Positions 46,996 to 58,660 of a DNA stretch of 64,000 nucleotides are shown here, piece by piece; positions within the stretch are counted from its first letter, which is position 1; every line of letters begins with the position of its first letter. The notes below the pieces were generated by a model. That model was not told the origin of the DNA, made no database searches, and saw nothing but the letters and a program-made list of their open reading frames with translations. The stretch lies in assembly GCA_033398695.1 (NCBI GenBank), contig CM065802.1:141036096-141100095 (forward strand). The letters run 5' to 3'. Position numbers and translations under genes: made by a program. This stretch comes from Orobanche coerulescens (lineage: Eukaryota; Streptophyta; Magnoliopsida; Lamiales; Orobanchaceae).

Positions 46996-47391
46996 TTATG
47001 AGTCGGGGAGAAGCTTCCCATCCAATTTTCTTACAAATTGGCAAACAGGGTCTTTTAACGTAAGATTCCCAAGATGTTGTTCATATTCTGGTTTGAATTT
47101 ATTCCACAAACATCGAATCCCATAATGTACGAGTCCACTAGGATGCGTGTCAATAGAAATTTCGATATCATCTAAATTCTCCATATTCAGACCATCCTTG
47201 ATGAACTGAATTTTATCTTTTCTATTTGTGGAAGGAATTCCTAAAGATCGACATCTTGAATCATAGTTCCACCTAGCACATTTGTAGCAAACGACCATTT
47301 TCTTTGCTCGTCGTTTCTTGGCATATGAACTTTTTCCAAGCCCTGGTAAAAATCTAGTTGGTGTTTCCATGAATTCACCTGCTATTCTCAC
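46996..47391 (-). CDS. Unrecognised 131-codon ORF with Cys-rich motif
   Basis: The frame is open from the ATG at 47391 to the stop at 46996. The N-terminal third is basic (SSYAKKRRAKKM) and is followed by CYKCARWNYDSRC (C-x2-C-x8-C), perhaps part of a zinc-binding fold. The rest is mixed (ISIDTHPSGLVHYGIRCLWN, EYEQHLGNLTLKDPVCQFV). I do not recognise the family. It is on the same strand as the LOG pseudogene, 312 bp upstream of it. It may be a decayed host gene exon or an accessory ORF of a retroelement. An uninterrupted frame among so many broken ones is notable, but coding is unproven. Confidence 0.45.
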   Translation of the reverse strand: MRIAGEFMETPTRFLPGLGKSSYAKKRRAKKMVVCYKCARWNYDSRCRSLGIPSTNRKDKIQFIKDGLNMENLDDIEISIDTHPSGLVHYGIRCLWNKFKPEYEQHLGNLTLKDPVCQFVRKLDGKLLPDS

Positions 47392-47399
47392 TTTGGCTT

Positions 47400-48014
47400 C
47401 AATAATGAATCAAATATCAAAAGTTATGTCGTTATTCATAAGCAACCTCATCCTTTCTATCGATACCCACATAACATACGTTATACCCTTGTGGTAACGT
47501 ACGTTATGGCCCTCAGTATTTTGGACAGTGAGTCTGCCCGGATTTGGCCGAGTCCTTACGTACGTAAACATGCTGGTGTTACGTATGTAAGACCTCCTTG
47601 TAGCGCACGCTAGCTGTCTGATGTAACGCATGCTAGCGACATCAGCAATTTGGGCAGATTGTTCTGCCGAGCCATTACATACGCTAACACTTGTGTGTAA
47701 CGTACGTAATGAGCATAACGTATGTTAACCGCTGCATGTTAACGTACGTAATGTGAAGTCAGGTTTTATAAACCTGAGTTGACCTTGCATTCGCGACATT
47801 CTTCTTTTTTCCCCTTCCGTCCGCAGCGAGAGTTTTGGAGAGTTTTTGAGCGATTCTTCAAGTTTTGCCCGTGGAAATTCTTGGGAGATCGAGTATTGTG
47901 TTCCTAGTGTGATTTATTATTGTCATAATCGTCTTCCTCCATCCAAATCAAGGTAAATCTTCTAAGAACCCTACTTTTGGGTAAATTGGGGGTTTTCGAT
48001 TTTATTGTTCGATT
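47400..48014 (+). repeat. Element E LTR, left part (5' edge uncertain)
   Basis: This is the promoter half of an LTR whose other half is at 57497-58509. A palindrome array (47467-47755) precedes a TATA-like TTTTATAAAC (about 47764-47773). A strong splice donor AAG|GTAAAT follows at 47953. Copia element D interrupts it at 48015. I could not find the TG start of this LTR, so the left boundary is approximate and the end may be truncated. Confidence 0.65.
47467..47755. repeat. Palindrome array in element E LTR
   Basis: About ten units of the TARCGYRCGYTA type in 290 bp, mostly AT-shifted forms such as TAACGTACGTTA, TTACGTACGTAA, TAACATACGTTA, with one GTAGCGCACGCTAG. The array ends immediately upstream of the TATA-like box, as in families A and B. 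Confidence 0.8.
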
Positions 48015-49976
48015 TGTTAGGAGTATGTCGTCGAATGCCACTCAGAGGATGTTGAGTGAGGGCATTGTACTTGTAATTATGTAAATAATTAATATAAGGC
48101 AATGGATGTTTCTTTATTTACTGGTAGTTACTGCATTCCTAACTCGTAAATATACATATAGAAACTAGTCCGTGTATTTGAGAGCAAAACGTTCCACTCC
48201 TTATTGGATAAAGGGGTCGGCACTGGAAAGGTTTATAGCTCAAATACTTAATCGTTCGCAAGTTGATGAAACTTAACTGGGCATTAAGTTTATGTGAAGA
48301 CTTGTATGACGTGTTCTTTGACATGGAGAGTGCCTGTCGAACACTAATGGTTAGTGGGAGCACACGTTATAGGTATGATAATTAGATTAGTATACTCGAA
48401 CCGACTCACCCTCGATTCGTCACACGGATTTCACTCCGGGACAATCAATGACGGAATCGAAAGGTTGTGATAGGTATTCGTGAACCTTCGACTTGAGTAT
48501 TTAGTAGGGATGTGCTTGTGACGTTAAGATTTTCATTAGAGTAACCTCGACGTGCATCCTAACGGGCAAGTAGCAGGTCCTACTGAATACCAAGATAGAA
48601 TTCTTTCTCCCGTTAGTGAGCGGGTTATATGTCCTATGCGGTTATTGGCAGATGAGATCATAAGTCTTTGGCAAAGCATTGAAGCTAGTTGTATTAGATA
48701 CACGAGAGCTTGATGATCTCGATTTACATTAACGCATGCATAGCATCAAGTACAGATAGGGTTTGACTGACCGTGACCCTATAACATGATCAGGACATTT
48801 GAAAGAAGGATTTATACGTATACTGGTATTCACGACAGAATGGTTCTTGAATGATCCCAATCATTCGTTCTCAGTTGGGGTACAGTGTAGGCCGCCAGGC
48901 TGGCTAGGTGGTGGTACTACTCTTTGGTTCCTCCCATTGCTGACTAAGACGGACCTACCGAGTCGCGCAATAGGATTGACGACGGAATGAATCGAGCTTA
49001 ATCTCTCATTATGAATATTAGATATTGGATATCTAATTTGGGACATTGGATGTCGAAATTGATTTATTAGATAAATTAATTACGGCCTAATGAATTAAAT
49101 AAGTTACCGGGTGATTAATTTAATTCATGAATATAATTATTTCTTGGAGAAATTAATTATGTTATTATGTATTTGATATGATTAATTAATTGGATTAATT
49201 AATCGATATAAATACATCGGAACGGAATCAGAGTTTATCTGTTTGGACTCACGGGAGTCCGAAACGAATCGAACTCATCCGATTACTTCTAGATGGCCTC
49301 TTCATCACCTACTCCCTCAATTGGTCTTGGTCTTCACTTTGGAGTTTTGTAGACTTGTGACCAATCAAGGGTACAAATATCAACCCTTGGTGATATTGTC
49401 TAAAGTAGGAGATTTTGGGGGATTTGAATAAGGATATAATGAAGACTACTCCTATCTCCTACACACCATTCCATTCGTGAGAATTGAGGGAAATAGAGAG
49501 AGAAAATCATTTTTTAAGTCTTCATCTTTCCTTATCATTCTTCTTCATATTTCTTGGAGAAATACTGTGAGGATTAATTGAGAGAAATAGATTAAGCACT
49601 TAGAGTGTTATAATCTTAAATATAAAGTTTCCATCACTTGATTCTATCCGTAACCTTAGAGGTTAATCGGGTGATTGTCGTTCCGGTCGTTTCTCCGGGG
49701 CGTGGCAAGTAGAGACGCGATCTTTCGGCGTTGGATAATCCAAGAGATTGGAGCGGATTAGATTCGTGGAGAACAACTAAAGCTTGGGGAATAGCTCAAG
49801 AGAAGGAATCCAATTAATCAACGGACTACAAGGGTGAGTTTCTAATATCTCTTGTGATTTCGTTTATATATATTCGTATATACGTAGCTCGATCGATCCT
49901 CGTAGGGATTCTTATCAAATTAATATTTGTTTTACCGCTTCCACTGGCCTTTTGATTTAGGGACTGAATCCCAACA
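48015..49976 (+). repeat. Element D 5' LTR
   Basis: This 1962-bp LTR begins TGTTAGGAGTATG and ends GAATCCCAACA. A TATA-like TATAAATA is at about 49207-49214. A GGGTGAGT donor-like site is at about 49832. It lacks a 32-bp segment present at 56030-56061 of the 3' LTR. Confidence 0.9.
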
Positions 49977-51565
49977 GTGGTATCGGAGAGTAGGTCTTGC
50001 GATCGTATATACGATATTAGCATTTGGAATGCTTGATTACATGGTAAATGATTTGGAATCATTTTAGTCATAATCGTGGTATATGTTTTACGTTCGTTGT
50101 AGTTATATTTTTCGTAAGTTTATGTCTAAATATAAATCTTAATTTCTTGGAAATGTGATTTATATTGAAGATATGAATGTTGGAAAATATAAATATTGGA
50201 TATCCGGTCGAAAAACTAGCCCCGAAATGCCGTTGGAGGGTGCGGGAGGGGTCTGGAAGGAGGGGGCCGCGGCCCAGGCTCAGGGGGCCGCGGCCCAGGG
50301 CTGCTGGGCAGCCCTGCAAGCTGCCTGGTGGTGTTTCGGGCGCGGTTCAGCCCATTTTGGATCCGTTTCGGGCTTGTTTTCTCCGTGTATTCTTAAAAAT
50401 GATTTCCCACATTTTAAATTGGATTTAATATGATTAAAATGATATATGGTATTTCATTTTATAAGGGTAAATTTATTTATTGGAATACTTGTGATTGACC
50501 AAATTATTTTGAACGTTTTCATATTATCGATTATGTGAATCGGATCGGTTCATGTTTTTTATTGGATGAATGTATCTCTACGCTTTCCATTTATTTAGTA
50601 TTTATTGGATTAATGCTTTTGAATGGGGATGTGGTTCGTGGACTTAGTTTTGAATCGTTCATTTTATTCGATTGGGTTGTAAAGGCTGTTTTGAGCCTAT
50701 TTATTTTACTAGAAATATTTGTATCTAGGATGCAATTTTCAATGTAAAATTTATATGTAATGACGAAGACCGCAGGAAGATCCGTTTCGAGAAGACGAAG
50801 ATTCAAAATGAAGATTTGTAATTAGATTACGGAGTTTTTGTTTTCTAGGAACGGTCCATGAACCACATGTTCGTAGCAACTAGGTTGTGAATAGTTGTTT
50901 CATTTTGTATGAATGCCACAAACGCGCTTAAATGAATTAATGTGCAAAGTGTAACATTAATCGCGACAATTCTCCCACGACAAATTATTAAGTTTAAAAG
51001 GTTTCAAGGTTTTCCTTCCCTCCATCGAGCTTTCGGGAAATTGAAATCCAAACCAGATGTGTTATGCTTCCGAGTTATCTGGGTAGTCGTTGGGGAGGAC
51101 GGATAAATTACCGGGAGCGCATTGGATGCCTTCGGTTGGAGCAAATTTTATCCCTAGAAACCTGATAGGTTGCCGGATAAGATTTAATTGTGAAACTGAT
51201 TTGCGTCGATGGTATAAACTTAACTTGTTCACGAACCATAGAAACCGTATAGGTTGAGGGGAGTGAACAAGGGGAAAAAGAAGATCGAATCATCCATTAG
51301 ATGGGTTGGTGTTGGACACCACTTTATGAAAATTAATAGACTAGAAACCTGTTCTGTTGCCCTCTATTAAGATTTATAAAGAACTCGATCACCACTATGA
51401 AGTAGATCGACGATACTCTCGGTTTTCACATGGGAGTGTGTTATTCCGATAAAAATAGTGGGAGCTGGGTAACAAGAATAGAAAAGACCTTAATTCTATA
51501 CTCAGATCATAATATAACAAGTCACTAATTAATCTGTCGTACTTAATGCAGACATAACTCTCAAT
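49977..51565 (+). other. Element D primer-binding site and long leader
   Basis: The primer-binding site TGGTATCGGAGAG starts at about 49978. The 1.6-kb leader has no convincing ORF. A GC-rich patch at 50255-50325 holds two perfect 12-bp palindromes GGGCCGCGGCCC (about 50264 and 50285) and a hairpin CAGGGCTGC/GCAGCCCTG (about 50296-50316), in otherwise AT-rich sequence. Confidence 0.8.
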
Positions 51566-52744
51566 ATGACAATGAATCCACTCGCAATTCTACTCGAAAA
51601 GAACACCTTGATGGGACCAAACCTTGTGTATTGGCTCCGCTATCTGATGATTGTCCTCAGTATAGAGGCACTGGGATACGTCTTAGAGACGGACATTCCA
51701 GCGCCTCCAGTGCGGACCCGAGCCAATCAGGAAGAGATTGAAAACCACGAAAAGTGGGTTAAGGATGATGTGAAAGTCTGTGCTTATATGACGGCTTCCA
51801 TGTCTAATGAGATTCAGAGAGCTCATGAGAAAATGACTTCTGCTAGGCAGATTCTATCTGACTTAACCAAGCTTTATGGTGAGCACAACAGAACTGCTAG
51901 ATATGAGATATCCAAGCAACTATTCGGTGCAAAGATGATGGAAGGTGAGAAGGTTGGGGAACACATCCTCAAAATGATATCCATGATCGAGAGATTGGAG
52001 GCTCTTGATTTTAAAATGGATACTTCTCTCCAAACCGACCTTATCCTGCAGTCTCTCCCTGATTCCTTCTCACAGTTTGTTATAAACTTCAACTGCAATG
52101 AGATTGCATGTAATTTAGCTGGGCTAATGAACAAACTTGTGACCACTCAGTCTCAGATGAAGACTCCGCGGATGAAGGAGTCTGCTCTTGTGATTTCTTC
52201 TGGACCTCGAAGGTCTAAGAACAAGAAGAAAAAGACCAAGAAGCAGAATGGACCACATGTCAAGGACTTCAAGGGAAATGGCAAGGCCCCGATGGTTCCA
52301 AAGAACAAGAAGAAGAAGGATGCTTCTCTTAAGTGTGGTGAGCTGGGCCACTGGGCTAGAGACTGTCCGATTCTTCATGGCACTTCAGGTACAAAACTTT
52401 TAGTTTTGGAAACAAATTGTTTTGCTACTGTATTTTCTACTTCCTGGATACTGGATTCTGGTGCTAGTTCTCATATTTATACAGTGAATCAGGATTTGGA
52501 ACAAAGTAGGAAGCTTGGAGCTGGAGAAGTTATGATCACATTCGGAAGCGGGCATAGTGTCGAGGCGACCGACATAGGATCACTTATTTTGAGTTTAGAA
52601 TCCGGCTTTGTTTTGACTTTAGAAGATGTACTTGTTTTGACCAAGGGGCACAAAACATTGCATCCATTCCGGTCATGGACCGAAAAGGCTTTTTATTTTT
52701 CATTGGTGATGGTTCCTGCAAAATTTATTTCAGAAATAAACTAG
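51566..52744 (+). pseudogene. Element D gag and protease
   Basis: The 392-codon frame opens with a copia Gag (MNPLAILLEKNTLMGPNLVY; YEISKQLFGAKMMEGEKVGE; LQSLPDSFSQFVINF). A Lys-rich linker and a zinc knuckle follow, but the knuckle reads KCGELGHWARDC and lacks the first Cys of C-x2-C. Protease has WILDSGASSHIYT (about 52443-52481). The frame ends at 52744, while the pre-integrase part continues in another frame from 52675. Confidence 0.87.
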
Positions 52745-53895
52745 TGGGCACTGCTATATTGTTAAATGGATTGTATCATCTAAATCTCAGCAACAAAGTC
52801 GTTGTGAATACCATGACTAGGAAACGTGGTAGGGATGAAACCAATCAAGTTTTGAAATGGCATCTTAGACTTGGTCATGTTGGTCAGACCAAGATTTACA
52901 AGATGGAAAAAGATGGACTTATGGGTCCATTGGGATCGGATCCCTTTCCTACTTGTGAATCTTGCCTTAAAGGCAAAATGACTAAGTCCCCATTCACAGG
53001 GACTTTTGAAAGAGCCGCTGACAAACTGGGATTAATCCATACTGACGTATGTGGTGCTTTCGAAGCAGCACGTGATGGATATCAATATTTCATTACGTTT
53101 ACAAATGATCATACTAGGTATGGTTATGTATACTTAATGAAACATAAATCCGAGGCCTTTGAGAAATTCTAGGAATTCAAGGCCCTCGTCGAAAAATAAA
53201 CTGGTAATCATATCAAAGTACTTCGTTCGAACCGAGGTGGCGAGTATATAAGTACGGAGTTTTATGAGTTCCTGAAGGAACATGGAATAGTTTCACAACT
53301 AACACCTCTAGGTACTCCTCAGTTAATTGGTGTGTCAGAAAGAAGGAACCGGACCTTGTTGAACATGGTCCGTTCAATGCTGGGCTATACTGACTTACCG
53401 ATTTACCTGTGGGGGTATACACTCCTGACTGCCACTTACATCTTGAACAGATGTCCTTCCAAATCCGTTCCTAAAACTCCACATGAGATGTGGAAGGGCA
53501 GTAAACCAAGTCTTAATTATATTAGGATTTGGGGATGTCCCGCCTATGTCAAGAAGACTAAGGTGGAGAAGTTGGAAGCTAGGTCCGCGAAGGGACGTTT
53601 TATTGGATTCCTGTCTGGGATGATGGGATATCTATTCTACATGCCCGAAGATCGAAAGATCATTGTTTCTTTACAAGCACACTTCCTGGAAGATGAGTTC
53701 ATTCAGGAAGGCGGAGCAGGTAGAAGTATTTCTTTAGAAGAATCCAATGAAACTCCTCGGGAGACACCTGTGCAAGAAACTAGAACCGAACCTTCTAAAA
53801 CACAAGTATAACCACCTCGTAGGTCTAGTAGGGTGTCTCATTTACCTGAGAGGTATGGGCTTGTGCACTTGGAGGAGATGGGTCTCCATTCCAAG
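52675..53895 (+). pseudogene. Element D integrase
   Basis: The zinc-binding region is WHLRLGHVGQTKIY and CESCLKGKMTKSPF (about 52859-52998). The catalytic core begins HTDVCGAF. Two in-frame stops follow FEKF, at about 53170 and 53198. The second catalytic Asp appears to be Asn (VLRSNRGGEY, about 53219-53248, where copia elements normally have SDRGGEY). The Glu block GVSERRNRTLLNMVR is intact (about 53330-53375). The frame then runs to 53811, with a further frameshift at about 53895. Confidence 0.86.
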
Positions 53896-55487
53896 TGATA
53901 GCCAAGAGACCGACCCAACGACCTATGACCAAGCGATGGTGGATGTAAACTCCGCGAAATGGCATGAAGCTATGGAAGCTGAGTTAGACTCGATGCATGT
54001 CAATCAGGTCTGGACTCTAGTAGACCGCCCCAAGGGCATAGTGCATTTTGGGAACAAGTGGATCTACAAGAGAAAGACTGATGGTGATGGCAAGGTTGAC
54101 GCCTATAAGGCCAGGCTTGTGGCAAAGGGTTATATCCAGAAAGAAGGGATTGATTACCACGATACCTTCTCGCCTGTATCCATGATCAAGTCTATTCGCA
54201 TGATGCTTGCTATAGCTGCCTACCATGATTATGAGATATGGCAAATGGATAAAAAGACGGCTTTCCTTAATGGATTCCTCGAGGGGGAAATCGATATAGA
54301 GCAGCCTAAAGGCTTTGTGTCCGAAGTCGATATTCAGAAAGTGTGCAAGCTTCAGCGTTCCATTTATGGACTGAAGCAAGTGTCGCGTAGTTGGAACCTT
54401 CGTTTTAACAAGGCGGTCAAAGAGTTTGACTTCGTGCAAAATGTGGAGGAACCTTGTGTATACAAAAGGGTTAGTGGGAGCAAGATCGCATTCTTAGTAC
54501 TATATGTGGATGATATTCTACTAATAGGAAATGATGTGGGAATGCTCAGTTCTGTGAAAGCTTGGCTTTCGAGTAATTTCTCCATGAAAGACTTGGGAGA
54601 AGCAACCTATATTCTTAGAATTCGACTCTACCGGGATAGAGCAAAGAGAATAATAGGTCTTTCCCAAGCCCTCTATATAGATAAAATCTTAAAGCGATTC
54701 AAGATGGATGGTTCTAAAAGAGGGTTCCTACCGATGCGACATGGAATAAAACTCTCCTTGAAGATATGTCCTCAAAGTGAGGAACAATGATAGGAAATGA
54801 GTAATATACCATATGCCTCGGTCGTGGGTAGCCTTATGTATGCTATGTTGTGTACGAGACCTGACATTGCGCATGCTGTAAGCGTGGTGAGTAGGTTTCA
54901 GGAAAACCCAGGTAGGGAAGACTGGACTGCCGTAAAGAATGTTCTCAAGTACTTAAGAAGGACTAGAGATATGGTTCTGATGTATGGTGGTGGAGAATTG
55001 GATGTGGTGGGATTCACTGATTCGGACTTCCAAGGACTGAAGGACGACTCGATGTCTACTTCTGGCTACATATTTACTCTTAATGGAGGAGCAGTATCTT
55101 GGCGTAGCGCCAAGAAAAGCGCGACTGCTGATTCCACCTGTCAGGCTGAGTCTCAAGCAGCCTCGGAGGCTTCCAAGGAAGGGTTATGGATTACGAAGTT
55201 TCTGGGAGAACTTCAAGTGATACCATGTGCTGAGCTACCTGTTCCGCTATACTGCGACAACGGCGGAGCTGTAGCACAAGCCAAGGAGCCGACACAACAG
55301 CACCAAATATATTGAGAGGAAGTATCATCTCGTAAGAGAATTTGCTCGTAAGGGATACATTGTGCTGCACAGAGTAGACTCGTCCGACAACATCGCTGAT
55401 CCACTGACCAAGCCACTTTCTCAGACTAGCTTGGAGCGTCATCTGGAGAACATGGGTATTAGATACCATAGTGTGTGGCATTGAGTG
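53896..55487 (+). pseudogene. Element D reverse transcriptase and RNase H
   Basis: The RT frame extends to 54790: WHEAMEAELDSM, KWIYKRKTDGDGKVDAYKAR, and QMDKKTAFLNGFL, where copia elements usually have D-V-K-T-A-F. The catalytic YVDDILLIG lies at about 54504-54530. Two stops lie at 54788 and 54791-54796, before RNase H (PYASVVGSLMYAM, VGFTDSDFQGLKDD). A frameshift near 55300-55315 separates the last segment (IADPLTKPLSQ), and the end is at 55483. A purine tract (GCAAGTGGGAGA) precedes the LTR. Confidence 0.87.
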
Positions 55488-55499
55488 CAAGTGGGAGAT

Positions 55500-57496
55500 T
55501 GTTAGGAGTATGCCCTCGAATGTCACTCAGAGGATGTTGAGTGAGGGCATTGTACTTGTAATTATGTGAATCATTAATATAACGCAATGGATGTTTCTTT
55601 ATTTACTGGTAGTTACTCGCATTCCTAACTCGTAAATATACATATAGAAACTAGTCCGTGTATTTGAGAGCAAAACGTTCCACTCCTTATTGGATAAAGG
55701 GGTCGGCACTGGAAAGGTTTATAGCTCAAATACTTAATCGTTCGCAAGTCGATGAAACTTGACTGGGCGTTAAGTTTATGTGAAGATTTGTATGACGTGT
55801 TCTTTGACATGGAGAGTGCCTGTCGAACACTAATGGTTAGTGGGATCACACGTTATAGGTATGCTAATTGGATTAGTATACTCGAACCGACTCACCCTCG
55901 ATTTGTCACACGAATTTCACTCCGGGACAGTCAATGACGGAATCGAAAGGTTGTGATAGGTATTCGTGAACCTTCGACTTGAGGATTTAGTAGGGATGTG
56001 CTAGTGATGTTAAGATTTTCATTAGAGTAGTTCAACCCTATAAACCGGGAGGTGGAGGTCAACCTCGACGTGCATCTTAACGGGCAAGTAGCAGGTCCTA
56101 CTGAATGCCAAGATATAATTCTTTCTCCCGTTAGTGAGCGGGTTATATGTCCTATGCGGTTATTGGCAGATGAGATCATAAGTCGTTGGCCAAAGCATTG
56201 AAGCTAGTTGTATTAGATACACGAGACCTCGATGATCTTGATTTGCATTAACGCATGCATAGCATCAAGTACAGATAGGGTTTGACTGACCGGGACCCTA
56301 TAACTTGATCGGGACATTTGAAAGAAGGGTTTATACGTATACTGGTATTCACGACAGAATGGTTCTTGAATGATCCCAATCATTCGTTCTCAGTTGGGGG
56401 TGCAGTGTAGGCTGCCAGGCTGGCTAGGTGGTGCTACTACTCATTGGTTCCTCCCATTGCTGACTGAGACGGACCTACCGAGTCGCGCAATAGGATTGAC
56501 GACGGAATGAATCGAGCTTAATCTCTCATTATGAATATTAGATATTGGATATCTAATTTGGGGCATTGGATGTCTAAATTGAATTATTGGATAAATTAAT
56601 TACAGCCTAATGAATTAAATAAATTACCGGGCGATTAATTTAATTCATGAATATAATTATTTCTTGGAGAAATTAATTATGTTATTATGTATTTTATATG
56701 ATTAATTAATTGGATTAATTAATCGATATAAATACATCGGAACGGAATCGGAGTTTATCTATTTGGACTCATGGGAGTCCGAAACGAATCGAACTCGTCC
56801 GATTCCTTCTAGATGGCCTCCCCATCACCAACTCCATCAATTTGTCTTGGTCTTCACTTTGGAGTTTTGTAGACTTGTGACCAATCAAGCGGACAAATTT
56901 CAACCCTTGGTGATATTGTCTAAAGTAGGAGATTTTGGGGGATTTGAATAAGGATATAATGAAGACTACTCTTATCTCCTACACACCATTCCATCCGTGA
57001 GAATTGAGGGAAATAGAGAGAGAAAATCATTTTTCAAGTCTTCATCTTTCCTTATCATTCTTCTTCATATTTCTTGGAGAAATATTGTGAGGATTAATTG
57101 AGAGAAATAGATTAAGCACTTAGAGTATTATAATCTTAAATAAAAAGTTTTCATCACTTGATTCTAGCCGTAACCTTAGAGGTTAATCGGGTGATTGTCG
57201 TTCCGATCGTTTCTCCGGCACGTGGCAAGTAGAGACGCGGTCTTTCGGCATTGGATCATCCCAGAGCTTGGAGCGGATTGGATTCGTGGAGAACAACTAA
57301 AGCTTGGAGAATAGCTCAAGAGAAGAAATCCATTTAATCAACGGACTACAAGGGTGAGTTTCTAATATCTCTTGTGATTTTGTTTATATATATTCATATA
57401 TACATAGCTCGATCGATCCACGTAGGGATTCGGATTGAATTAATTTTTGTTTTACCGCTTCCGCTGGGCCTTCAATTTAGGCACCGAATCCAAACA
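55500..57496 (+). repeat. Element D 3' LTR
   Basis: This 1997-bp LTR is colinear with 48015-49976 and very similar to it, apart from the extra 32 bp at 56030-56061. It ends GAATCCAAACA. Short ORFs such as 55752-55937 recur in both copies and look non-coding. Confidence 0.9.
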
Positions 57497-58509
57497 CAAT
57501 TCGTTCCATGTTGTTGAATAATTTATGATGAATATGATTAATCTTGTTGGTACTCTTGTTTTCCCTATGGATTCATGCTATATTTCGTGGTATTTGCGTG
57601 ATCGAGAGGGTTTGGTTGTGGTCCGCCCTCGTTGTTGTTCTTGCACGAATATACATGAATCATAGGCGGGTTTTCGGGTGTATTCCATTTCCGTATTCGT
57701 TTAGAAATGGTTGTGATTGTATTCTTCAAATTGTTAGGTTCGGTTTTGCCGGTTCCTAGCGGTCGTGTTTGATTCTTCCTTTTTCATTCGTGTCATCGTC
57801 TTTTGATTGAGGCAAGTACCCTTATGAACTTATAATCTTAACATGGTAGTATTGCATGAGTAACGCGTGTGTGTATGCTCAATACGGGTTAGATCCGACA
57901 GGGTCTCGGTAGGGGTCCACAGAGGCGTGGGTCCGCGGTTAATTGTGGTGCATTTTGTAAATGTGTTTTGGATTATGGCATTTCCGAAAATGTGTGTTTC
58001 AACTGATGTTTACATGACTTCATGCATTGACTATATGTGTAAGGTGTAAGTTTTTCATTTGGTTACTTGTACTAGCGTAATTGCTAACCCCTTTGGGGAC
58101 CCGTTTTGGGGAAATTCATTTTATGAATTTCAGGTCAGGTTCATTGAGATGATCGGGCGCTGGACTAGTACACGGATGATGGTCGGGCGTGATGATTGTG
58201 CATGTGTGTGTTTTTATGGTTTTCTTTCCTTTGATGTGTTTATCCATTTGTAAACTAATATAAGTACTCGAGTACTTAGGAGCTTTGGTTTGTCCGGATT
58301 GTAATGTTTGTCTATTATGTTTGTGTTGGATGATTATGTTGGGTTTGACCGGTTGAACCAGGTGGATTATTTTGTTTTGTGTCTTTATGACGAGGTGTTA
58401 TTATGTTGATTCCGCAAGTTGATGAGTATGTTTGGTCGTTTAGCCTGGTGGGTCCCAGGTAGGGATCCATGGCACTGTAATATATCTTGAATATCTTGGG
58501 GGTGTTACA
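57497..58509 (+). repeat. Element E LTR, right part
   Basis: This continues the E LTR after element D. It has a TGCTAAC-like branch region, a CCCCTTTGGGG stem and an acceptor TATGAATTTCAG at about 58122-58133, which could pair with the donor at 47953. It ends CTTGGGGGTGTTACA. The last 80 bp (CTGGTGGGTCCCAG, GGCACTGTAATAT) strongly resemble the family A LTR end. ORFs here (57544-57759 and others) are not convincing. Confidence 0.75.
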
Positions 58510-58660
58510 GAAGATGGTATCAGAGCCCTAGGTTTATGGATACCTAGGCTTGTCGGTTTATTGGGTCTTGTTGTGTTTCGTTTTGCACATCGTCATCACG
58601 CTGCCATGATTCCGGTGCTTCCAGTGCCCGTAAATTTTTCCTTACTCTATTCCTTGTTTA
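58510..58660 (+). other. Element E primer-binding site and start of internal region
   Basis: The primer-binding site TGGTATCAGAGCC begins at about 58515 and is the canonical initiator tRNA-Met complement, unlike the other families here. After 150 bp it is interrupted by element B2, whose left target flank is GTTTA (58656-58660). Confidence 0.78.

Larger units (their letters stand above)
48015..57496 (+). mobile_element. Element D, Ty1/copia retrotransposon, complete span
   Basis: LTRs at 48015-49976 and 55500-57496 enclose a primer-binding site, a long leader, and gag-protease-integrase-RT-RNase H in copia order. The flanks are CGATT (48010-48014) and CAATT (57497-57501), a 5-bp duplication with one mismatch. 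It lies inside the LTR of element E, whose halves become contiguous if D is removed. Several stops and frameshifts make it non-autonomous. Confidence 0.9.

Noticed and set aside
48139..48363. 74-codon minus-strand ORF in the D LTR, repeated at 55625
   Set aside because: Repeated only because the LTRs are copies; no domain and no start context.
50068..50433. ORFs on both strands around the D leader
   Set aside because: They are driven by the GC palindromes, and copia leaders are non-coding. No domain seen.
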